A DNA stretch of 64,000 nucleotides from Serinus canaria (taxonomy: Eukaryota; Chordata; Aves; Passeriformes; Fringillidae), in contig NC_066342.1 in NCBI RefSeq assembly GCF_022539315.1, forward strand, positions 13,575,402 to 13,639,401, in the 5' to 3' direction. The notes beneath the pieces were generated by a model. The model worked only from the letters and a program-made list of their open reading frames with translations, had not been told where the DNA came from and ran no database searches. Both the position numbers and the translations under genes were made by a program. Each line of letters starts with the position of its first letter. Position 1 is the first letter of the stretch. Positions 57,763 to 64,000 of the stretch are shown here, in pieces.

Positions 57763-60700
57763 CCCCCTATCATTAATATCCAGAAAACATATCTGGAGAA
57801 AAAGAGGAAGCAGCATAATTAAATGGAAAACACTGTACAAGACAGTGGAACAGTCTCTATCAAAACCTAAGATCTGAAAATAAAATTTTAAAAACTCATT
57901 ACCTAATCCTCTTTGAGTGCCTAGTCAACACAGAGGAGAGATTGTTAGCTCAAACATGAGAGATAGTGCAACCCTTATCACAGATGTGTTTATATTCAAG
58001 AAGCTTGATAAATTACATTATTTTTAAAAAGATAGAAAAAATATCAGAACTATAAAACCAAGCACTCAAGTATTAAGAAATGTGAAAATTATGGTTACTT
58101 ACACCTACAATTCAGTCCCTTGTGCATTATAATAGTCATTCATTCAATGGTCATATATTTTGTTACTCACAGGATCCCTACCTCATATATGGCACGACAT
58201 ATATATCAATAAACAAATCAGAGTTACACAAAAAAGGAGATGCTTTCTTTGGGACATTAGATTTTTTTACTAAGGAAATTGAATAAAATGGTTAATAGAT
58301 CAAATAAATTTTAAAACGTTTTCTATCCAAGAGAACTTTTGCTCGAAACTGACAATTTGTAAAAAAAAACCTCTTCTTAAAAAAAATAATTTTCTATCAC
58401 AAGGAAAGAAATAATTTAAAATCCTACCTGTCCCATAATATACCCACAGCCTCTGGGTCATGCCTGGAGCACATGCTTAGAACATAAAAAGACAGATGGT
58501 GGAAGAAAAGCTCAACAACTTCTCTGATACAGATTAGACACTTGAACCTGAACTTCCTATGTCCCAAAAGCAATGTTTTGGTTAGGAACATGCTTACTAT
58601 ACCTGTGAACAGTCTTGCTTTTCTAACAGAGTCATACAGCAGCTGAACAACAAATTGACATCAGAATGAAATGGTCTGACCACTAGGCTGCAGAGGTTTC
58701 CATTCAACCAGTTTACACCAACTACAACAATTATTTGTTTAAGAGGCAGAGTTCTTTTCCTAACAGGCAATAACCAATGCTTAGGATTCTCTCCAGGGTT
58801 GCTAGTTCCAGCTGGAAATTATTTTCTTTCAGTATTGCAGACACACCATTTTAATTACTTGTGAGATCTGGGTCACTATCTAGTTCTTGTCTCTGTTCTT
58901 ACTGATAAACTTTAAGAGATTTTGGTTTCTTCACAATATGGAAGATGATTCTTTTTAATTTTTCAGGACAGAAAATTTATTCTTTTCCAGCTCTTGGCAT
59001 GATCAAGACAGCTGAAACTGAATAGATGTTTTAAGGCCATTGGCAAAACCCCATTCTCTACTTCTTAGGACTCCACCACGAGAAACAATGAGCTTGAGAT
59101 GTTGAAATGCAGGGCATTCACAACCACTAAGTCAAAGAAAACAATGCTATGAACTTCCTAACTGCTGTAAAGTAACTCTACAAATCTCAAAAATAAAGCA
59201 TATCAAATTGAAAACTGCTTATAAATCTTGTGTTAACTTGCTATTTGAGTCAGTTTCAATCTTCCATCTGTAAAATGAAAGTATTTAACAGATGTGCAAA
59301 AAAACCCTCCAATGTTTGTAAAGTACAGACATGTATTTTGAGATCATTCTTACAAATTCATAGATTGAAACACTTCAGTATTCATTAACTATTTGGATGG
59401 CATACAGCAGGTTAAGCAGTAGGCTGCACAATTACGAAGAAAAACAAATATATCAAGTGGGTTATAACAGTATACCAGTCAGCTATGATTTCCCATGCAC
59501 TGTAAGAAGCCCTGAACTGGGACCAGAAGGGTAAGGGGGAAATACAGTAATGTAGTTAAAAGCCCAGTGTACAGGGAAGAGAACTGGATTAAGTTTGTTT
59601 CTGCAATTTTAGTCTGCTGTTTCCTTATCAGAGTCCCTGACTGCAGCCCAGCATTTTTTAACTGCTCCTGTAAAATGCATTTCCTGTCTTCACATACACA
59701 CGCCTTCAGGAAATAAAGTGCTTCAAATCAAGACAGAGAAATAATCTGAAAAAGAAAATATCTAACCATTTAAAGAATTTTGAGATCTCCAATTGGAAAA
59801 ACACTTTGAACCAACTGATATGCATACTAAAAGCAATACATTTTTTCCTATAATTTTTCCCAACTTAGAGAGTTTATTATGAAAAAAGTTTTTCAATGTT
59901 TACTTTTTTAGTTATTTAGGGGTATAATTGTGCTTCTCTAATGCTGTTCTGTTTCTCTGAAATCAAAATGTTAAAAAATTATTTTAAAAAAGAAGTATAA
60001 AAACAGCTTTAAAAGAAAGTTTTAAAGAAGTAAAGAAATAAAATCTGTACACAAGAAACATTCAAACTGTACACAGTAGTCAAAAGCACAAAATAAAAAT
60101 AACAAGAAGAAAATATTTTCCTCTTTCAGTTGAAATAATTGCTACAACTAACACCTCGAGAATAATTAATTTTGTATTTCCATAACATTAATAAAATAAC
60201 TACATCCTCCTTAAGCAGTTCACTTTTGTGATAAAAGAGTAGACCAATATAAACTCCTAACACTAGGGCAAAAGGAGTATCAAAGTGATGGTTTGAGCTT
60301 CCCATACACACACTCTTTAAATGTGCTAAAAATACTATCTAGACAAAAAATAAGTCATGTTATAAACATTTCCACATTAGGTATTTCTGCATGCTAAATA
60401 TATTTTATGACAAAAAAATTTACAACTACATAAACTGTGACGGTGCAACTAATTCAGGATTAACCACACATTACTCAGAACAAATAAAACAAACAAAAAA
60501 AAACTCATTACAAATAGGCATCATCTTAAGTTTCCTTCTATAAATACACCTATTTTTCATACCAGAAAAGTGCATGTTTTCTGATTTAAGAAAAAAAGAG
60601 CACATCATAAACACAACCCAGGCAAGATAAACTTGACAGGAACTGCATAACTACAGTAGCTTATTTCCTGCTCTTATATATATTTAAAGCAAACCTCCTT

Positions 60701-61070
60701 AAATAAGTTAGAAAAGTTCAAACAATGGTTTAGTTAACCCATTTTTATTAAAATGAAGGGTGGACAAAAGAAACAAATGAGCTCATGTCCCTTCTTGATG
60801 ATGAAACTACCCAAGAACTAAAACTACTTTCTGTCCTGTAAAGCAGTTACACTCGGCCTCTATGCATACCACGGACCAAAAGAAAACAGCAATGCGACTA
60901 CACACAGAGATAGAGGCAGCTAGAGACAACTAATGGCTCCCTCTGCAATTCACAAAGTTTAAAATTAAAAAGCTGCTTTTTCCAAGTGTAAATGGTTCCC
61001 CTCCACACACATAGGCCTGAGGCCCTGTTGCAAACAGTGTTCAACAAGACCAGGCAGCACAAAGACAGGA
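57763..61070. other. Intron 1 sequence, nothing recognised
   Basis: AT-rich, unique-looking DNA; no gene-like ORF or repeat family recognised. Confidence 0.5.
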
Positions 61071-61152
61071 ATGGGAGGGAGGGAGGGAGGCAGGAAGGTA
61101 GGAAGGAAGGCAGGCAGGAAGGAAGGAAGGCAGGCAGGAAGGAAGGAAGGAA
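61071..61152. repeat. Purine-only GGAA/GGCA microsatellite
   Basis: About 80 bases of GGGA, GGAA and GGCA tetramers on the plus strand (pyrimidine-rich on the NIPBL strand), about 1.5 kb downstream of exon 1. The repeat-coded ORFs across it are artefacts. Confidence 0.95.
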
Positions 61153-62439
61153 TTGGGGATCAGCAGGATCTTCAGGCTTTTTAAAATTCAAACTGCTCTC
61201 TGACCAATACAAATCACGGACACACTAAGTACTACATGGATTTACAGCATTAAAAACACACCTTCTACATGACAGCTATATTGACTTCACCCTTTTAAAC
61301 AAGTAAATGGGTACTCAAAGACACGATAGCAGAGTTTATAAGACTCTAAATACAATATACCAGAAATTCATTACCACTTATTATTACAAGATCTGTCTAA
61401 ACAACTAAAAAAATTACTGAAAAATAGACAAATTCTGTAATGTCGATACTTGTTTGCCATTTACAAATTTCTTTTCTATATGAAACTTGGTATCTTAAAA
61501 TTTCCCTCAATTATGTAATTTCTGTATGAGTACTTTTATTAGTTCACAGGGTGTTTATTTTAAATCTACCTCAACTTTTAATAACACTCTGAACTCTACC
61601 ACACAGTAAGTCCAAGATTTACCTTACTCTAAATTAGCTACCATTTATGAATAAAGAGCTGACATTTAATCAATCATCATTTACAAAACACATTTGACCT
61701 GTTAAAATGACAACTAATTACATACTTAAACATCAGGAACACAAACAGCCAAAAACAAGCTCAGGATGTCAAAGGAATATGGCCTGATAAGAAATGATGA
61801 CACTTTTTAAACGTTCCTCACTTTTCACGTAATTAAATTTACTATTGATTCTCAAATACTTAGGCTAAGATCTCATCTTCACCGTGACCCCTGAAACATC
61901 ATAAACATAGCACTCTACACATGACCCCTTCTCCCATTTTCTGTTTGTTAAGAGTATAAAATAGTATTTCATCTGCATTTAATACATATTCCTGTAATGT
62001 ATACAGCACATGCACATGGAGATCGTGTGGAGTACCAGACACAATATGCTTGTCTACCTGTATTTTCTACGTCTGCGGGCATCCGTGTTGTGTCAATCAT
62101 GTCACAAGCGCTAGTTTTATGCTATAAATAGTCAGTGATAAACACACTAATCAATTGCTATATTATGTAGAAATGAAACCTCTACATTATAAATCCATGT
62201 GCCTTCGGAGTTTTAAACGTTCAGAATAGAGTTGGTTAAAAAGAGAAGGTAATAGTGAAGAAAGCTGGTATTTTTGTTCTTGGGTATTTACATTCTCTCT
62301 TTCCCTACTCCTCCACTTACTTCGCCCCCGACTTCAGAAGTTGTAAATATGGCAAAGGATCAGTGCACATTTGCCGCTAATTGTATTGTTTCCTCCTCCT
62401 GCTCCTCTCCAGATTGAGGCCTGTTACTGAGAAACCGCT
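61153..62439. other. Intron 1 sequence next to the promoter
   Basis: AT-rich sequence grading into the CpG island from about 62.3 kb. No repeat or ORF recognised. Confidence 0.5.
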
Positions 62440-62699
62440 TCGCCTTTAAATGCGCTGGCCGACGGGCCTGCGCCCTCCGCCGGGCCTAGGCCTCCCGGTA
62501 GCCCGAAAAGAACTAATCTCCTCCCCCAGACCCGACCGAGCAGGAAGGGGGGCTGGTAAATAAACACCTCCGGTCACCACTTACTCCCCTCTACCCCGGA
62601 AAGCAGGCAATCCCCTTTGCTCCCGGCAGTGCTGGGCCGGAAGGCCCGGCCCGCTGCTAGAGAAAGCAGAGAGAGGAAGGGGAGATGAATGGGGATTAC

Positions 62700-63300
62700 C
62701 TGAGCGAATCGGCGTCCGAATCCGACGAGAATCCGAGAGAGGGGGAGAGAAATCCGCCCCCTCCCTCCTCAGAGGAGCTGTCGCCGCTGCTAGGCCGCGG
62801 CGACCACCACCGCGGAGCAGGAGGATGGGAGATAATATAACAACAATAATCCGGGCCGGGTGGGGGGCTGTCTCTTCTTCCGTCTCCTCCTCAGTGCAGC
62901 GAACATGTAGAGCCAGGGGGTGAGCGGCCAAGACAAATCCCTTTTTCCCCGAGCCTGCTTCACAACATCAACACGGGCCGAACCAAACCGGTTCCGAGAC
63001 ACATTCCAAGCCGCCGGGTAGGGGTGGGGGAGGGGAGGGCAGGGCAGCTTCCAAGGGGCCGCTGCTCCCTCTGTACATGCGAGTGCAGGAGAATGGAGGA
63101 GGGAACGGCCTGAGCGGAGTAAGCCGTGAGTCGGTACCGGGGGGGTGGGGGGGGGGGGGCGGGAAGAGGAAGAAGAAGAGGAGGAGAGGGGGAAAGAATA
63201 GGAAAGGATCCCCTGTGTGTGTCTCTCGCTCCCTCTCAGAACAAAATGCCGACCGGAAGTGCAGCTGCAGGAATTACTCCCTCCACCGGCGCCAAACACC
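62700..63300 (-). other. NIPBL: NIPBL exon 1, non-coding 5'UTR (approximate)
   Basis: Within a CpG island the minus strand offers a good donor, TCAG|GTAATC, cutting after base 62700 (intron starts at 62699). A second candidate donor, GGA|GTAAGT, lies at 62584. The exon runs rightward to an unknown start, placed here near 63.3 kb because an ETS-type motif (ACCGGAAGTG, 63252-63261) sits there and no TATA box is obvious. It must be non-coding, since the recognised start codon is 43 kb downstream in exon 2. Extra untranslated exons inside intron 1 cannot be excluded from sequence alone. Confidence 0.5.
63139..63163 (+). repeat. G tract in the promoter
   Basis: A run of seven G, a T, thirteen G, C and GGG lies in the island, followed by a purine tract (AAGAGGAAGAAGAAG). 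It could form a G-quadruplex on the plus strand. Confidence 0.85.
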
Positions 63301-63480
63301 AACAACTTCCCCTTTCTTACTCACTCAACTAGCGTCGTTTCCGCCGCCGTTACTGCGCTGCTCCCTGCCGCTCCCTTCGTAGCTCTGCTACAGCTGGAGT
63401 GATTTCCTCCGCCTTGCCTCGCCTGGCAGTAGCGGGCACAATTGAGTCTCCGCTGCGTGACTCTCTCCCCTTCCGTACCC

Positions 63481-64000
63481 CTTCAACTACTGCCTCAGTT
63501 TCTTTCTTCTTTCCCCTTCTGGTGAAGAAGACCGGAGTTTATGCTTAAGCCTGCGCTGAAAGGAAAGCAGCTAGTGATTTGTGATGAATTGACCGTTGAA
63601 AAGAACACGTTTTGAGTTTTATTTTTGCCTTCCTTAAGGATGATAGGAAGGAGGACTGCAAAATAACACCTCCTAGGAGGCGGGCTTAAAAAGGCGTCTT
63701 AGAATGAACTCACAAAGGTGGCAGTCTCGTCCTCCTTTACCTCCCTGCCCCCGTGGATGAGATGTGTCAGATCTGAGATGCTTCTTGGAGTTGCTGTTAC
63801 GGCTCGTGTTCATCTGTGTGGGTGTAAATAGGCCGCATGGCAGGAACTGAAACACCCGATGCTGAAAGCGTTGCCGGGATGAGGAATTTACAAGTGGACG
63901 TACCGAAGTGGAGTGGCTTTGAAAAATAACCTTTTAGGACGAGCACGGAGGAAATGCTGATGTTTGGATGAAGGGCCCTTTGCTGGAGGCTGATGCTCTC
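63481..64000. other. Upstream flank of NIPBL, no gene recognised
   Basis: Moderate GC content, no repeat recognised and no credible ORF. It is where a divergent non-coding transcript would run if one exists. Confidence 0.4.

Larger units (their letters stand above)
1..62700 (-). other. NIPBL: NIPBL gene, 5' part (exon 1 to intron 7), partial
   Basis: The minus strand carries the first seven exons of Nipped-B-like protein, which with MAU2 loads cohesin onto DNA in the nucleus and stimulates loop extrusion. Six coding exons translate without stops, have GT/AG borders and join in phase (64+166+131+100+152+161 coding bases = 258 codons). The protein begins MNGDMPHVPITTLAGIASL, which I recognise as the NIPBL N terminus. 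Vertebrate NIPBL is about 2,800 residues, so less than a tenth is here; exon 8 onward lies left of base 1. Intron 1 is about 43 kb and holds most of the repeats. The gene call is very secure; exon 1 limits and the transcription start are inferred from the CpG island and splice signals. Confidence 0.95.
62440..63480. promoter_or_regulatory. CpG-island promoter of NIPBL, possibly bidirectional
   Basis: About 1 kb of GC- and CpG-rich sequence stands out against the AT-rich introns. It contains ACCGGAAGTG (63252-63261, ETS/GABP type), several GC boxes, pyrimidine-rich tracts and a long G tract at 63139-63163. No TATA box is seen. This is a typical housekeeping promoter, in keeping with ubiquitous NIPBL expression. 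In mammals a divergent non-coding transcript (NIPBL-DT) leaves the same island. Here a plus-strand GTGAGT donor at 63126-63131 could serve such a transcript, but that is inference only. Confidence 0.75.

Noticed and set aside
60898..61228. Frames of 104 and 78 codons over the GGAA repeat
   Set aside because: Translated microsatellite with periodic residues, no gene.
62790..63305. 171-codon frame in the promoter
   Set aside because: Poly-Ser, Pro and Arg text from CpG-island sequence; NIPBL translation starts in exon 2.
1..64000. CRISPR arrays, bacterial operons, riboswitches
   Set aside because: No regularly spaced repeats and no bacterial gene structure; the sequence is an intron-rich vertebrate locus.

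Overview
This is vertebrate nuclear DNA, most likely from a bird and probably a songbird. It is intron-dominated and AT-rich. It carries many chicken-repeat-1 (CR1) LINE fragments, a tRNA-derived SINE with a CR1-like tail, avian-type LTRs and one class II (betaretrovirus-like) endogenous provirus. No bacterial, plasmid or CRISPR features are present.

The only host protein-coding gene I can support is the 5' part of NIPBL, the cohesin loader, on the minus strand. It starts in a CpG island at about 62.4-63.5 kb with a non-coding first exon. It continues leftward through a roughly 43 kb intron 1 to the start codon at 19868. Coding exons 2-7 (19948-19805, 18145-17980, 16866-16736, 8035-7936, 6993-6842, 5776-5616) encode residues 1-258 with matching splice phases and consensus donors and acceptors. 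This is the segment that binds MAU2 (SCC4). The rest of the gene lies beyond base 1. NIPBL belongs to the human 5p block found on the avian Z, and it is one of the genes kept on the W, so the window may come from either sex chromosome.

Intron 1 holds an antisense 7.8 kb provirus (42558-50348). It has two LTRs, a lysine-tRNA-type primer site, a leader splice donor, gag with a PPSY motif, major homology region and zinc knuckle, a classical A AAA AAC gag-pro slippery site, protease, RT, RNase H and integrase. There is no env: only about 320 bases separate pol from the 3' LTR, yet a good splice acceptor and a 71-codon ORF survive there. Gag-pro-pol is broken by stops and frameshifts, and integrase has lost a catalytic Asp.

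The rest is interspersed repeats. CR1 copies are at 0.46-1.08, 1.51-4.37, 7.06-7.40, 12.43-13.22, 30.36-30.99, 34.73-36.88, 41.10-42.02 and 53.69-56.66 kb. LTR pieces are at 8.99-10.37, 15.49-15.59, 20.48-21.05, 22.78-24.68 (nested), 29.31-29.76, 33.72-34.36, 39.36-39.85 and 57.18-57.76 kb. The most unusual pattern is a near-identical CR1 core of about 1.85 kb present as an inverted pair (1.8-3.65 and 34.73-36.57 kb) flanking NIPBL exons 2-7. Part of the same core recurs at 55.28 kb. The 3' tails of these copies are clearly more diverged than their cores.

I found no convincing new multi-gene system. The best leads are the env-less provirus with an intact subgenomic ORF, the CR1 inverted repeat and its possible gene conversion, and the Z-or-W question.
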